A stretch of 64,000 nucleotides of DNA from Corynebacterium sp. J010B-136. GTDB taxonomy: Bacteria > Actinomycetota > Actinomycetes > Mycobacteriales > Mycobacteriaceae. Shown piece after piece: positions 17,454 to 29,293 of the stretch. The stretch is taken from NCBI RefSeq assembly GCF_002967075.1, contig NZ_PUGE01000007.1, positions 62,001 to 126,000 of the forward strand. Reading direction: 5' to 3'. Numbering within the stretch: the first letter of the stretch is position 1; every line of letters starts with the position of its first letter. Made by a program: the position numbers and the translations under genes. The notes below the pieces were generated by a model. It searched no databases. It was not told the DNA's origin and worked only from the letters and a program-made list of their open reading frames with translations.

Positions 17454-19085
17454 CTAAGCAAGCTCGACGATCTCCATGTATTCGTCCGACCAGAGGTCTT
17501 CATCGCCGTCGGGCATGATGATGACGCGTTCGGGTTCTAGGGCCTTGACGGCGCCGGGGTCGTGTGTCACGAGGACCACGGCGCCGGTGTAGGTCTTGAG
17601 AGCGTCGAGCACCTGCTCGCGGGACTGTGGGTCAAGGTTGTTGGTGGGCTCATCGAGAAGCAGCACGTTAGCACGTGATGAAACTAGTGATGCTAGCGAA
17701 AGCCTGGTCTTTTCACCACCGGATAAGGTACCTGCTGGCTGCTGCAACTTGTCGCCAGAGAACATGAACGCGCCCAGCAAACCGCGCAGATCCTGCTGGC
17801 CTGCATCGGGGCAGGCTTCGATGGTGTTTTCCCACACAGTTTTATCCGGGTTGATGTTGTCGTGTTCCTGCGCAAAGTAGCCGATGCGCAGACCGTGTCC
17901 GGAGACAATGCCCCCTTCGCCGTCGGTGCGCTCAACACCGGCAAGAAGCTTAAGCAGTGTGGTCTTACCGGCACCGTTGGTGCCCAGCACAACGACGCGG
18001 GAGCCTTTATCGATGGCCAAGTCTACGCCGGCGAATACCTCCAGTGAGCCGTACATTTTGGTCAGACCCTTGGCAAACATTGGGGTCTTACCGCATGCAG
18101 CGGGTTCAGGGAATTTGATGCTGGCAACTTTGTCGGACACGCGAACTTCATCGAGCTGGTTCATCATGCGATCCGCGCGAGCGAGCATCTGCTTCGCAGC
18201 TGCCGCCTTAGTAGCCTTCGCACCCAATTTAGCGGCCTGCTTGTGCAAGGCTGCGGCCTTCTTCTCCGCGTTGGCACGCTCACGGCGACGACGAGCCTCA
18301 TCAGTGGCGCGAGCGTCTAAGTACTTCTTATAGCCCATGTTGTAGATATCAGCTTCAGCGCGCACAGCATCGAGGAACCAAATCTTATTACAGACTGCGT
18401 CGAGGAGCTCAACATCGTGAGAGATCACGATAAGGCCGCCCTCGTGGTTAGCCAAGAATCCACGCAGCCACGTAATCGAGTCAGCATCAAGGTGGTTGGT
18501 GGGCTCATCGAGAAGCAAAGTAGTCTCCGACTTGCCTGAACCGGAAGTCGCAGCAAAGAGAATCTGGGCAAGCTCGACGCGGCGGCGCTGACCTCCGGAA
18601 AGTGTTCCCAGCTTTTGGTCAAGGACACGTACTGGCAATCCTAGGTTGTCACAGATCTGCGCACACTCAGCATCGGCTTCATATCCGCCCAGCGCTTGGT
18701 AGCGTTCTTCCAGACGAGAGTACTTAACGATGGCCTTATCGCGCTTCTTCTCGTCCTCCGTGGTCTCCATGATCTCCTGAGCCTTCGCCATGGAGCGCTT
18801 AATCTCATCGAGTCCGCGAGCCGACAACACACGCTCACGCGCGGTCTGTTCAATATTGCCTTCACGGGAGTCCTGCGGCAGGTAGCCAATAGGACCAGAA
18901 GATACGACCTTGCCACCGTACGGCTCGGTCTCCCCTGCCAGGATGCGCATCGAAGTCGTCTTGCCCGCACCGTTGCGACCGATCAGTCCGATCCGGTCAC
19001 CGGGCTGCACACGCAGTTGCTGGCCAGGTGCCTCGAGTAGCGTACGGGCGCCGACGCGCACTTCCAAGTCTTGGGTAACAATCAC
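17454..19085 (-). CDS. ABC-F family ATPase (Rv1473-like)
   Basis: This 543-residue soluble protein has two ABC cassettes and no membrane segments. Walker A motifs are GRNGAGKTT and GTNGAGKTT, signatures LSGGQRRR and LSGGEKTR, and Walker B motifs LLLDEPTNHLD and LLLDEPTNNLD. An Arg/Ala/Lys-rich linker with a coiled coil (about residues 255-310) joins the cassettes. ABC-F proteins act on the ribosome, as translation factors or in antibiotic protection, not as transporters. The closest named neighbour by position and style is M. tuberculosis Rv1473, near acn. The start is GTG 19085 with no clear ribosome site. It is preceded on the same strand by the suf operon, whose terminator (19141-19186) separates them. 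Confidence 0.88.
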   Translation of the reverse strand: MIVTQDLEVRVGARTLLEAPGQQLRVQPGDRIGLIGRNGAGKTTSMRILAGETEPYGGKVVSSGPIGYLPQDSREGNIEQTARERVLSARGLDEIKRSMAKAQEIMETTEDEKKRDKAIVKYSRLEERYQALGGYEADAECAQICDNLGLPVRVLDQKLGTLSGGQRRRVELAQILFAATSGSGKSETTLLLDEPTNHLDADSITWLRGFLANHEGGLIVISHDVELLDAVCNKIWFLDAVRAEADIYNMGYKKYLDARATDEARRRRERANAEKKAAALHKQAAKLGAKATKAAAAKQMLARADRMMNQLDEVRVSDKVASIKFPEPAACGKTPMFAKGLTKMYGSLEVFAGVDLAIDKGSRVVVLGTNGAGKTTLLKLLAGVERTDGEGGIVSGHGLRIGYFAQEHDNINPDKTVWENTIEACPDAGQQDLRGLLGAFMFSGDKLQQPAGTLSGGEKTRLSLASLVSSRANVLLLDEPTNNLDPQSREQVLDALKTYTGAVVLVTHDPGAVKALEPERVIIMPDGDEDLWSDEYMEIVELA

Positions 19086-19140
19086 AACGAACCATTCTAA
19101 CGGTCAAAGCCGTAGTTCCTAATTAAGCATTATATAAAGA

Positions 19141-19186
19141 AAAGAAATTCGCCTCGGCACACCCAAAGTGTGCACTGAGGCGAATC
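19141..19186 (-). terminator. Terminator of the suf operon
   Basis: On the minus strand, GTGCACACTT-type arms form a stem: 19147-19155 with 19177-19185 (outer 9 bp) and GCACAC (19157-19162) with GTGTGC (19068+100 to 19073+100, that is 19168-19173), with a small asymmetric internal loop. The sequence beyond is T-rich (TTTCTTTTCTTT). It lies 46 nt after the sufT stop. Confidence 0.75.
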
Positions 19187-19232
19187 TTTGAACCCGGTTT
19201 AAATCAGTACTTCACCGGGTATTAGAACAAGA

Positions 19233-19649
19233 TTAAACGGAGAAACCTAGAGCCTGGAGCTGCTCACGGCCTTCTTCGGTAATCATGTTTGGACCCCATG
19301 GTGGCATCCAAACCCAGTTGAGGTCTACTGCCTCTGCCTGCTTATTGCCGATGATGGCATCTTCAATCTGCTCAGCAATAACGTCAGTCAAAGGACATGC
19401 AGGCGAAGTCAAGGTCATGTTGATAACAACGGTGTTCTTGCCTTCGAGCTCTTCAAACCACATGTCGTAGACCAAACCAAGGTCAACAATATTGATGCCC
19501 AGCTCAGGGTCAATCACGTCGCGCATGTACTCCGCAACGTCGTAGATCTTGGCGATCTGCTCTTCGGTTTGCTCAGGGCGCGTACGCGCACCGTCAAAGG
19601 AAGAGCTTTCGTTTTGGTACGGATCGGGAGTTGGGTTGGCATTAGTCAT
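19233..19649 (-). CDS. sufT: SufT, DUF59 iron-sulfur assembly factor
   Basis: The 138-residue protein is built around a DUF59/MIP18 domain: DVIDPELGINIVDLGLVY, then the conserved Cys in MTLTSPACPLTDV. The N-terminal 40 residues are acidic and probably flexible. SufT-type proteins help deliver or mature Fe-S clusters in bacteria. ATG 19649 follows GGAG with a 6-nt spacer inside the end of sufU, and the two genes abut with no gap. It is the last gene of the suf operon. Confidence 0.88.
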   Translation of the reverse strand: MTNANPTPDPYQNESSSFDGARTRPEQTEEQIAKIYDVAEYMRDVIDPELGINIVDLGLVYDMWFEELEGKNTVVINMTLTSPACPLTDVIAEQIEDAIIGNKQAEAVDLNWVWMPPWGPNMITEEGREQLQALGFSV

Positions 19650-20098
19650 TTATGACTCCAATTCGTCGAGTGCGTCAGCCGACGCAGCTTGGAAGGCTTT
19701 CCAGCCTAGTAGTGCACATTTTACGCGAGCCGGATACTGAGATACACCGGAAAAAGCTACGCCATCACCGATGATGTCTTCGTCGCCTTCTTCCTTGCCA
19801 CGAGAGGTAATCATCTTCTCGAACTCAGCGAGCTTAAAGTTCGCTTCTTCTAAAGACTTTCCAATGATTTCCTCGGCCATAACCGAAGTTGAGGCCTGGG
19901 AGATCGAGCAGCCAATCGCGTCATAGGAGACGTCTTCCACCGTCTTGCCATCTGCGGACAACTGCACCCTCAGGGTCAGCTCATCACCACAAGATGGGTT
20001 GACGTGGTGAACTTCCGCCTGAAACGGTTCGCGTAAACCCTTGTGCTGTGGGTTTTTATAGTGATCCAGGATCACTTCTTGGTACATCGAATCAAGCA

Positions 20099-20099
<1 letters not shown>
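19650..20099 (-). CDS. sufU: SufU, sulfur-transfer scaffold partner of SufS
   Basis: The 149-residue protein has the three Zn-binding and sulfur-accepting cysteines of SufU: Cys37 (NPSCGDE), Cys64 (GCSISQAS) and Cys128 (RVKCALLGW). The insertion typical of SufU rather than IscU is present between the second and third cysteines. SufU takes persulfide sulfur from SufS by zinc-ligand exchange and passes it to the SufBCD complex. The start ATG overlaps the sufS stop by one base (TAATG), indicating coupled translation. Confidence 0.93.
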
Positions 20100-22113
<2,014 letters not shown>

Positions 22114-22178
22114 TCTAGTGCTCTTTCTGTCTGATTAGTCTGATACTTGCGATGTATGAAGTGTTACGCGTGTGCTTT

Positions 22179-23360
22179 TTAAGCGTTGATCTTTTCGAGT
22201 TCGACGGCAACGCGGCGCTCAAGCTCTTCGCTCAAGGACTGAACCGGGATGCGGTGAATGACTTCATTGAAGAAGCCGCGAATGATCAAACGACGTGCCT
22301 CATCAGCGGGGATACCGCGGGACATGAGGTAGAACAGCTCTAGGTCGTCGAAACGACCAACTGTTGCAGCGTGACCAGCGCCTGAAATTTCGCCGGTTTC
22401 AATTTCCAGGTTTGGAATCGAGTCAGCGCGAGCGCCGTCCGACAGAATCAGGTTGTTGTTGGTCTCGTAAGTGTCAGTGCCAGGTGCAGAAGAACGAATC
22501 AGGACGTCACCAACCCAGCAGGTACGTGCTTCATTTTCCTTGGTGCCCTGCAGTGCGCCCTTGTAGAGAACGTTCGAGCGGCAGTTTGGAACCGAGTGGT
22601 CAACCAGCAAACGGTTTTCGAAGTACTGGCCAGCATCAGCGAAGTAAACGCCCAGCAGTTCAGCGTCGCCGCCCGGAGCGGTGTAGCGAACGCGTGGGAA
22701 GATACGTACAACCTCGCCACCGAAGATGGCGGAGTTGTGGCGCATGACAGAGTCACGGCCCATCACGATGGACTGGTTAGACAAGTGAACTGCGTCGTTG
22801 TTCCAGTCAGCGTCAATGATGACGGTTACATGTGCACCGTCGCCAATGACGAATCCAAGGTTATCAGCGTGGGTGCCGGAGCCTTCGTACTTGACAACCA
22901 AGGTCACTTCAGCGTGACGGCCAACATCAAAGGTGGTCGCGCCGAAGGAAACGTTGCCCTCGCCAGCGCCCGAGATGGTGACCTCGATTGGCTGCTCGGA
23001 GCGGGTTTCAGGGTCAATGGTGATTAGCGTTGCTTCCGGCATGGAGGTCCACGCCTGCGCAGCTACGCGGTCCGATGGTGCGCCAGCAGCGCGCAGACGC
23101 TCATTGGTGTCGTCTACGGTTTCAACCTTGACGCCTTCAGGAGCGGTTACGTTGGTCTGCTGTGGAACAACCTTCAGGGACTCAGCGAAAGAACCGTTGT
23201 GGAGGCCGCGAAGACGACGCAATGAAACAAAGCGCCATTCCTCGTCGCGACCGCCTGGAACCTCGAAAGCCTCGACGTCGAAAGAGGTAGGCAAATCGCC
23301 CTTGGTCTGGTAGCCAGCGCCCTCGACAACTGCGCTAGAAAATTCGTTAGAATTCAGCAT
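22179..23360 (-). CDS. sufD: SufD, Fe-S assembly scaffold subunit
   Basis: The 393-residue protein has the beta-helix core and C-terminal helical region shared by SufB and SufD ([25 protein letters not shown]). Conserved His in GAGHAATVGRF corresponds to the SufD histidine proposed in cluster formation. It pairs with SufB in the SufBC2D complex. It starts 5 nt after sufB, with a weak ribosome site. Confidence 0.94.
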   Translation of the reverse strand: MLNSNEFSSAVVEGAGYQTKGDLPTSFDVEAFEVPGGRDEEWRFVSLRRLRGLHNGSFAESLKVVPQQTNVTAPEGVKVETVDDTNERLRAAGAPSDRVAAQAWTSMPEATLITIDPETRSEQPIEVTISGAGEGNVSFGATTFDVGRHAEVTLVVKYEGSGTHADNLGFVIGDGAHVTVIIDADWNNDAVHLSNQSIVMGRDSVMRHNSAIFGGEVVRIFPRVRYTAPGGDAELLGVYFADAGQYFENRLLVDHSVPNCRSNVLYKGALQGTKENEARTCWVGDVLIRSSAPGTDTYETNNNLILSDGARADSIPNLEIETGEISGAGHAATVGRFDDLELFYLMSRGIPADEARRLIIRGFFNEVIHRIPVQSLSEELERRVAVELEKINA

Positions 23361-23365
23361 TTTGT

Positions 23366-24811
23366 TTAGCCTACGGATCCTTCCATTTGCAGTTCGATCA
23401 GACGGTTGAGCTCAAGCGCGTACTCCATTGGGAGTTCCTTCGCAATTGGCTCAACGAAACCGCGAACGATCATCGCCATTGCTTCTTCTTCCTCGATGCC
23501 GCGAGACATCAGGTAGAACAGCTGCTCTTCGGAAACCTGCGAAACCGTCGCCTCGTGACCCAGGGTCACGTAGTCATTACGGATGTCGTTATAAGGGTAT
23601 GTGTCCGAGCGGGAGATGTTGTCTACCAGCAAGGCGTCACACTCAACGTTGGAGTATGAGTGGTGCGCGTTCGGGTGTACCTCAATCAGGCCACGGTAGG
23701 CGGTACGACCACCAGCGCGGGCAACAGACTTCGAGACGATGTTAGAAGAGGTGTATGGAGCCAGGTGCTTCATCTTCGCACCGGTGTCCTGGAACTGGCC
23801 TTCGCCAGCAAACGCTACCGAGAGAACCTCGCCCTTAGCGTGAGGACCCATCATCCATACTGCTGGGTACTTCATGGTGACCTTGGAGCCGATGTTGCCA
23901 TCGACCCATTCCATGGTGCCGCCCTCTTCTACCTTGGTGCGCTTGGTCACCAAGTTGTAGACGTTGTTGGACCAGTTCTGAATGGTGGTGTAGCGGCAGC
24001 GTCCACCCTTCTTCACGATGATCTCAACGACTGCAGAGTGCAGGGAGTCAGACTTGTAAATAGGTGCAGTACAGCCTTCTACGTAGTGCACGTAGGCATC
24101 CTCATCAACGATGATCAGGGTACGTTCGAACTGACCCATGTTCTCAGTGTTAATGCGGAAGTAAGCCTGCAGCGGAATGTCTACGTGGACTCCTGGTGGA
24201 ACGTAGATAAAGGATCCGCCGGACCACACAGCAGAGTTCAAAGCAGAGAACTTGTTGTCACCAGCTGGGATGACAGTACCGAAGTACTCCTTGAACAACT
24301 CAGGGTGTTCCTTCAACGCGGTGTCGGTATCCAGGAAGATAACGCCCTGCTCCTCCAGGTCCTCGCGGATCTGGTGGTAGACAACCTCAGACTCGTACTG
24401 CGCAGCAACACCTGCGACCAGGCGCTGCTTCTCAGCTTCTGGAATACCCAACTTGTCGTAGGTTTCCTTGATGTCGTCTGGGAGGTCCTCCCAGGTCTGA
24501 GCCTGCTTTTCGGTGGACTTGACGTAGTACTTAATGTTGTCGAAGTCGATGCCGGAAAGATCAGCACCCCACTTTGGCATTGGCTTCTTCTCGAACATGC
24601 GAAGAGCCTTAAGACGCTGTTCCAGCATCCACTCGGACTCGTTCTTCTGAGAAGAAATATCGCGGACAACGTCCTCGCTTAGGCCACGGCGTGCTGCTGC
24701 ACCCGCGACGTCAGAGTCGTGCCAGCCGAATTCATAAGCACCAATGGACTCAATGATCTCGTCATCGGTCATCTTCTTTTCAGTACCTGGCGCCGGTTTT
24801 GCCTGGGTCAT
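23366..24811 (-). CDS. sufB: SufB, Fe-S assembly scaffold subunit
   Basis: The 481-residue scaffold protein assembles the nascent cluster. The C-terminal motif [25 protein letters not shown] and the core segment [20 protein letters not shown] (with its conserved Cys) are characteristic. GAAAGGAG precedes ATG 24811, and the gene overlaps sufR by 4 nt (ATGA), so it is translationally coupled to its regulator. A long open frame on the opposite strand inside it is a codon-bias shadow. Confidence 0.96.
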   Translation of the reverse strand: MTQAKPAPGTEKKMTDDEIIESIGAYEFGWHDSDVAGAAARRGLSEDVVRDISSQKNESEWMLEQRLKALRMFEKKPMPKWGADLSGIDFDNIKYYVKSTEKQAQTWEDLPDDIKETYDKLGIPEAEKQRLVAGVAAQYESEVVYHQIREDLEEQGVIFLDTDTALKEHPELFKEYFGTVIPAGDNKFSALNSAVWSGGSFIYVPPGVHVDIPLQAYFRINTENMGQFERTLIIVDEDAYVHYVEGCTAPIYKSDSLHSAVVEIIVKKGGRCRYTTIQNWSNNVYNLVTKRTKVEEGGTMEWVDGNIGSKVTMKYPAVWMMGPHAKGEVLSVAFAGEGQFQDTGAKMKHLAPYTSSNIVSKSVARAGGRTAYRGLIEVHPNAHHSYSNVECDALLVDNISRSDTYPYNDIRNDYVTLGHEATVSQVSEEQLFYLMSRGIEEEEAMAMIVRGFVEPIAKELPMEYALELNRLIELQMEGSVG

Positions 24812-25524
24812 GCCCTGCTCCTTTCGTCTGAATTTTTATTAATTGGTGTCAAGGGGATATTCGTTGTACAGATTCCGTGGCCATCTGCAATAGAGGCTAA
24901 GGGCTGTACGTGAGTGCCTAACAGGGCGGAAAAGACTTCCTGTTCCGCCTCACACAATTCTGGGTGCTGCTCGGCCACTCGAGCTACTGGGCAATGGTGC
25001 TGACAAACTTGTACACCTTGTCCAGCCTCACTGATGGTGGCTGCATACCCATTATCGTCCAGTGCAGCTGCAAGTTTACGGGCTACATCCACGACCGATT
25101 CATCCGCCCCCACGAGGGGTTCGATGTCAGCGAGAATCCGTTCCATGCGCAGAATGGCGAATTTCTTGACAGCTTCAGAGCCACCGATCTCGCGCAGCGT
25201 ATCGAGTGCTTCTGAAGCAAGTTCGTCATATGTATGGCCGAACTGGGATCGACCTTTATCTGTGAGGCGAAAGTGCTTAGCCGGTCTGCCACGCCCCGCT
25301 GCTTGCCCATTTTTGGGCTGCGGACGGCGATTGACAACTTCCGTCAAGCCATCTTCCACCAGGATGTCTAAATGCCGGCGTACGCCAGCGGCTGAAAGAC
25401 CAAGCTCTGTGCCCAAATCGGACGCGGTGATCGGACCTTCTTTGAGCAGCAAAAGCATGACTTGGCGGCGCGTGTCGCCATCAGTTGACCGAGTCTCGGC
25501 CTGTAACTGTGTTTCTGTCGCCAT
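24808..25524 (-). CDS. sufR: SufR, Fe-S responsive repressor of the suf operon
   Basis: The 238-residue DeoR/ArsR-like regulator has an N-terminal winged helix ([23 protein letters not shown]). Its C-terminal cysteines, Cys174, Cys178, Cys191 and Cys219, have the pattern CX3C-X12-C-X27-C used by SufR proteins to hold a cluster. ATG 25524 is chosen because GGAGG lies 8 nt upstream; GTG 25533 would overlap that ribosome site. As the first gene of the suf operon it would repress the whole unit when Fe-S supply is sufficient. A fitting operator lies just upstream. Confidence 0.93.
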   Translation of the reverse strand: MATETQLQAETRSTDGDTRRQVMLLLLKEGPITASDLGTELGLSAAGVRRHLDILVEDGLTEVVNRRPQPKNGQAAGRGRPAKHFRLTDKGRSQFGHTYDELASEALDTLREIGGSEAVKKFAILRMERILADIEPLVGADESVVDVARKLAAALDDNGYAATISEAGQGVQVCQHHCPVARVAEQHPELCEAEQEVFSALLGTHVQPLASIADGHGICTTNIPLTPINKNSDERSRA

Positions 25525-25555
25525 TGCGCCCACCTCCTTTTGCTCTCTCTTTAGA

Positions 25556-25585
25556 CAACACTAGTGTTCCTTAATTCATTCCCAA
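25556..25585 (-). promoter_or_regulatory. Candidate suf promoter with overlapping SufR operator
   Basis: AACACTAGTGTT (25557-25568) is a perfect 12-bp palindrome. With its flanks it reads CAAC-N6-GTTC, one base from the cyanobacterial SufR motif CAAC-N6-GTTG, and it also contains the ACACT half-site reported for mycobacterial SufR. On the minus strand TTGGGA (25580-25585) and TAGTGT (25558-25563), 16 nt apart, make a plausible -35/-10 pair, so the operator covers the -10. Confidence 0.65.
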
Positions 25586-25753
25586 TTGCTAATAATGCAG
25601 GTCATCGGCGTGGCGAATTCGCACATAGGTGTTGCGTAAATAGCGCCACTCCCAGCCATTTCACAAGAAACAGGGCTGAATTTGTCGCAAAATGTGTAGC
25701 CAAAGGCACATCTTTACCCACCCCCGAGGTGGTGGGCATTAGAGTGATAGGCC

Positions 25754-27457
25754 ATGAGGATAAGACTGGGTCGTCTCGGCGAGATGTTGAACGAAGTCCG
25801 CGGGGAACTCCCCCGCGTTGGCACAGCTGGCTCTCGTTCTGCTCTGTTGCACGGGGAGGACAAAGCACAGTCAGATCTCAGCAGCCAGTCTCTGGGCGAT
25901 AGCCGCAAGATCTTCATCCTCCGCTGGATTGGCACCGTTGGGGCCTTATTAATTGGACTTGGCGGTCTTGGCGCTGGCGCTTTACCGGTCGTGGGCAACC
26001 CCTATGGCGAATTACCTTTTGGCCAATTGATGGGCCGGATGCTGGTGTCTTCCAGCGCCATGGTCTTTATCGGGGTTGGACTCATTGTTATCGCGTGGCT
26101 GATGCTGGCGCCAATGGCTGGCACTCCCCTGCTTTTTCATCGACCGTTTTCCCGGTCTCCTCAGCATCTGCTTAAACCAACCCAAGTGTGGGCCATATTT
26201 TTTAGCTGGACGTTGCCCATCCTTGTTACCGCGCCGCTTTTTACTCAAGATATTTATTCCTATATTGCTAATGGCTCCATCGTGGTCCAGGGCATGGATC
26301 CTTATTCGGCAGGGCCTGTTCAACTCCTCGGAGCAGGAGATGCACTGGCTAGATCAGTGCCGTTTATCTGGGCTAATTCCCCCTCTCCCTATGGTCCAGT
26401 CGCCTTAGGGATTGCGGCAGTAATCAGCGTTATTACCAATGACTCCATCGTGGCGGCAGTAATTTTGCACCGCATCACCTCTGTCCTAGGTGTCATTGCA
26501 GCAGGGTGGGCAATTACATCCTTGGCCAAGCGGTGTCGGGTTCAACCGGCGGCAGCACTGTGGCTGGGTATCTTAAACCCGTTGACCATTTTGCACCTCA
26601 TTGGCGGTATTCATAATGAGTCCCTCATGCTTGGTTTCGTGTTGGTCGGCATGGAACTGGCACTACGCGGCATCGATAAGCTGCATACTAGCGCTCGCTT
26701 GTCGATGTCTTTTGCCTGGCCCGGATGGCTTCTAATTCTCGGGGGCGGTGCGCTCATCTCCGCCGCGGGCATGGTCAAAGTGACCGGTTTTATTGGCCTC
26801 GGTTTCGCCGGCATGGCGCTGGCACGCTTTTTACACCAGCGAGTTGAAATGAAGTCCTGGCTCGCGATTTTGGCAGCTGCCGGATATTTTCTCATCATCC
26901 TTCTTGCGACCATCGCTGCATTTACCGTCATCTCCGGTATTGGCCTGGGGTGGATCACTGGCCAAGGAGGTGCCGCGACGATTCGCTCGTGGCTGTCTGT
27001 GTCCACCGATGTCGGCGTCGCTTCTGGCTTCATCGGCATGATGCTGGGCCTTGGCGATCACACCGAAGCCATTTTGTCCGTCACCCGGGCTGTCGGAATT
27101 CTGGCCGCGGCCGGATTTATGGTGCGCATGCTTTTTGCGACCTTCCGCGGGGTTATGCACCCCATTGGCGGACTGGGGGTATCTACCTTGGTTCTGGTCA
27201 TCCTTTTTCCTGTAGTGCACCCATGGTACATTCTGTGGGCAATTTTCCCACTTGCTGCATGGGCGAATCGCTGGTTCTTCCTCTACTCCGTGGTGATTTA
27301 CTCTGCGGTAATGAGCTTTGTAGTCCTGCCCCGCGGACTGGGATTGCCGCCTGGAACTATTGCGCAGATCTATCTTTCAGCGGCTGTGGGATTAGCGACC
27401 TTAATCACCTTCGGGTTGGTCGCATTACGCCTTATGAGAACTCGTGCCCTAGACTAG
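25754..27457 (+). CDS. mptB: MptB, polyprenol-phosphate mannosyltransferase of lipomannan synthesis
   Basis: This 567-residue polytopic GT-C glycosyltransferase adds alpha-1,6-linked mannose from polyprenyl-phosphate-mannose during lipomannan and lipoarabinomannan core synthesis at the outer membrane face. Many hydrophobic helices follow a basic cytoplasmic N terminus of about 55 residues. The first large loop carries the catalytic Asp in TQDIYSYIANG, followed by DPYSAGP. In C. glutamicum mptB is Cg1766, likewise next to suf. ATG 25754 lacks a ribosome site, and a -10-like TAGAGT (25740-25745) lies only 8 nt before it, so the mRNA may be leaderless. The start is therefore less certain than the gene. 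Confidence 0.88.
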   Translation: MRIRLGRLGEMLNEVRGELPRVGTAGSRSALLHGEDKAQSDLSSQSLGDSRKIFILRWIGTVGALLIGLGGLGAGALPVVGNPYGELPFGQLMGRMLVSSSAMVFIGVGLIVIAWLMLAPMAGTPLLFHRPFSRSPQHLLKPTQVWAIFFSWTLPILVTAPLFTQDIYSYIANGSIVVQGMDPYSAGPVQLLGAGDALARSVPFIWANSPSPYGPVALGIAAVISVITNDSIVAAVILHRITSVLGVIAAGWAITSLAKRCRVQPAAALWLGILNPLTILHLIGGIHNESLMLGFVLVGMELALRGIDKLHTSARLSMSFAWPGWLLILGGGALISAAGMVKVTGFIGLGFAGMALARFLHQRVEMKSWLAILAAAGYFLIILLATIAAFTVISGIGLGWITGQGGAATIRSWLSVSTDVGVASGFIGMMLGLGDHTEAILSVTRAVGILAAAGFMVRMLFATFRGVMHPIGGLGVSTLVLVILFPVVHPWYILWAIFPLAAWANRWFFLYSVVIYSAVMSFVVLPRGLGLPPGTIAQIYLSAAVGLATLITFGLVALRLMRTRALD

Positions 27458-27463
27458 GAGACC

Positions 27464-28396
27464 GTGAGTACAACTTTTGATGGACAGCCGGTTTTGCGCC
27501 TTGAGAACGTAATCAAAGACTACGGAGACAAGCGTGCGGTCAACGGATTAAGTTTCAGTGTTCACCGGGGTGAATTGCTGTGTCTGTTGGGCGCCAATGG
27601 CGCTGGCAAGACAACCACCATTGAAATGTGCGAAGGGTTTATTGCCCCAACTTCGGGAGAAATCTCCGTTTTAGGTTTAAATCCCGCAACCCATCCCGAT
27701 GCAGTCCGCGAGCGCGTTGGCATCATGCTGCAAGGCGGCGGTGGCTACACCGGCATCAAAGTTCGCGAGATGCTGCAGGTTGCAGCACGCTATAGCGCCA
27801 ATCCACACGATCCAGATTGGCTCATTGAAATCTTAGGGCTAAGCGGGGTTGCGAAGAATACCTACCGCCGTCTTTCTGGTGGCCAGCAGCAACGATTGGC
27901 GCTGGCGCTAGCTATCATCGGCCGGCCTGACTTGGTCTTTTTGGACGAGCCCACCGCAGGACTAGACACCCAATCGCGCATCGCGGTGTGGGAGTTAATC
28001 CGCGCACTCAAGCGTGACGGAGTCGCAGTCGTGCTAACCACGCACTTGATGGATGAGGCTGAGGCTCTCGCCGATAACGTCCTGATCATTGACCACGGCC
28101 ACGAAGTCGCAATGGGAGCACCGGACGAGCTAACTCAGATCGCTCATTCAGCAGGAGTATTCATCACCAGCAATAAAGATGTGGATGAGCAAGCCTTCGA
28201 GAATTCTGTCGGGTCAACAATCGCTGCCATTCGACCGCTGCATTATCGCATCAACCTCGAGCCAACACCGGAAGCAATTGCAAAGATTGCCTCTGAATTA
28301 AAGCGTCAAGAGGTTCTGATCACGCAGTTAGAAACATCGCATCGCAATTTGGAAGATGTCTTCCTCGATATCACCGGCCGGCACTTAAGGAGCTAA
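27464..28396 (+). CDS. ABC-2 type exporter, ATP-binding subunit
   Basis: The 310-residue single-cassette ATPase has Walker A GANGAGKTT, signature LSGGQQQR, Walker B LVFLDEPTAGLD and switch TTHLMDEAE. The C-terminal 80 residues resemble the extension of DrrA/CcmA-like export ATPases. GTG 27464 follows TAGGAG six nucleotides after mptB ends. It forms a unit with the permease 9 nt downstream. The pair is conserved between suf/mptB and ctaA in corynebacteria and mycobacteria (Rv1457c/Rv1458c region). Substrate unknown. Confidence 0.88.
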   Translation: MSTTFDGQPVLRLENVIKDYGDKRAVNGLSFSVHRGELLCLLGANGAGKTTTIEMCEGFIAPTSGEISVLGLNPATHPDAVRERVGIMLQGGGGYTGIKVREMLQVAARYSANPHDPDWLIEILGLSGVAKNTYRRLSGGQQQRLALALAIIGRPDLVFLDEPTAGLDTQSRIAVWELIRALKRDGVAVVLTTHLMDEAEALADNVLIIDHGHEVAMGAPDELTQIAHSAGVFITSNKDVDEQAFENSVGSTIAAIRPLHYRINLEPTPEAIAKIASELKRQEVLITQLETSHRNLEDVFLDITGRHLRS

Positions 28397-28405
28397 GTAC
28401 ACACA

Positions 28406-29215
28406 ATGGCCAACACCACTTCATCTGAAGCCGTGATGAACGGACAAGTCTTGCCGACTTTCGCCCCTGGCACCTTTGCCCCTGATGCCCGAGCATCTAG
28501 TGTCTCCTCGATGATTACTGCGCAGGGCATCATGGAAGCCAAGCTCATGGTTCGCCACGGCGAACAGCAGCTATTGAGCATCATCATTCCTTTGGGCATG
28601 CTCATTGCTTTTCGCGTCTTCCCCTTCGCTGAGGATCTCGGCGGCATGGATGGCGCGATTCCCATGGTCTTTGCCGTAGCTGCCACCTCTGCTGGTTTTA
28701 CCGGCCAAGCAATCGCTGTGGCCTTTGACCGTCGCTATGGGGCTCTGAAACGCAGTGGCGCCTCCGGTGCGCCGGCGTGGGCCATCATCGTCGGCAAAAT
28801 CATCGCAGTATTCGCCATGGTCTGCCTCCAGGTCATTATCTTGGGGCTTGCTTCTTATTTCCTCGGCTTCCGCGCGCCACTGACGGGTATCTTGCTCGCA
28901 TGTGTGGTGTTGCTCTTAGGCGTTGCGACGTTTACCGCCATGGGCCTTACCGTCGGTGGCAGCTTAAGTGCTGAGATGGTGCTTGCGCTTGCCAACCTCA
29001 TTTGGTTCGTGCTGCTGGGCATCGTGGGCTGGACACTGTACTCCCAAGGCCTCACTGATGTCGGTTGGCTCAACATCATTCCGTCGGTCGCACTAGCAAG
29101 TGGATTGGCTGAGGCTCTGGCAGGGTCCATCCCGATCCTTCCTGTCGTCTCTTTGGCTGCGTGGGCCGTTGTTGCGTCGTTTGCGGCAAGCAAATGGTTC
29201 CGGTTTGAAGGCTAA
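28406..29215 (+). CDS. ABC-2 type exporter, permease subunit
   Basis: The 269-residue membrane protein begins with a polar N terminus of about 45 residues, followed by about six helices. The ABC-2 permease core is recognisable in MDGAIPMVFAVAATSAGFTG and in RRYGALKRSGASGAP, the loop typical of this family. It follows the ATPase gene with AAGGAG before the start. Because it sits beside ctaA, a role in heme or respiratory-chain biogenesis has been suggested by context only. Confidence 0.85.
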   Translation: MANTTSSEAVMNGQVLPTFAPGTFAPDARASSVSSMITAQGIMEAKLMVRHGEQQLLSIIIPLGMLIAFRVFPFAEDLGGMDGAIPMVFAVAATSAGFTGQAIAVAFDRRYGALKRSGASGAPAWAIIVGKIIAVFAMVCLQVIILGLASYFLGFRAPLTGILLACVVLLLGVATFTAMGLTVGGSLSAEMVLALANLIWFVLLGIVGWTLYSQGLTDVGWLNIIPSVALASGLAEALAGSIPILPVVSLAAWAVVASFAASKWFRFEG

Positions 29216-29293
29216 ATGTGAGTTTCTTCTTCCCACCCCAAATTTTTTAGGCCACCCCCATATTCAAAGGTAACGTTGGTATTTGTGAGCGCC

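Noticed and set aside
23660-24682. A 340-codon frame antisense to sufB, and a 305-codon frame antisense to sufS/sufU
   Set aside because: They are shadows of well-supported genes with overlapping operon signals on the other strand.
25551-25560. TAGAC half-site near sufR as an McbR site
   Set aside because: No GTCTA follows at six nucleotides; the palindrome there fits SufR better.
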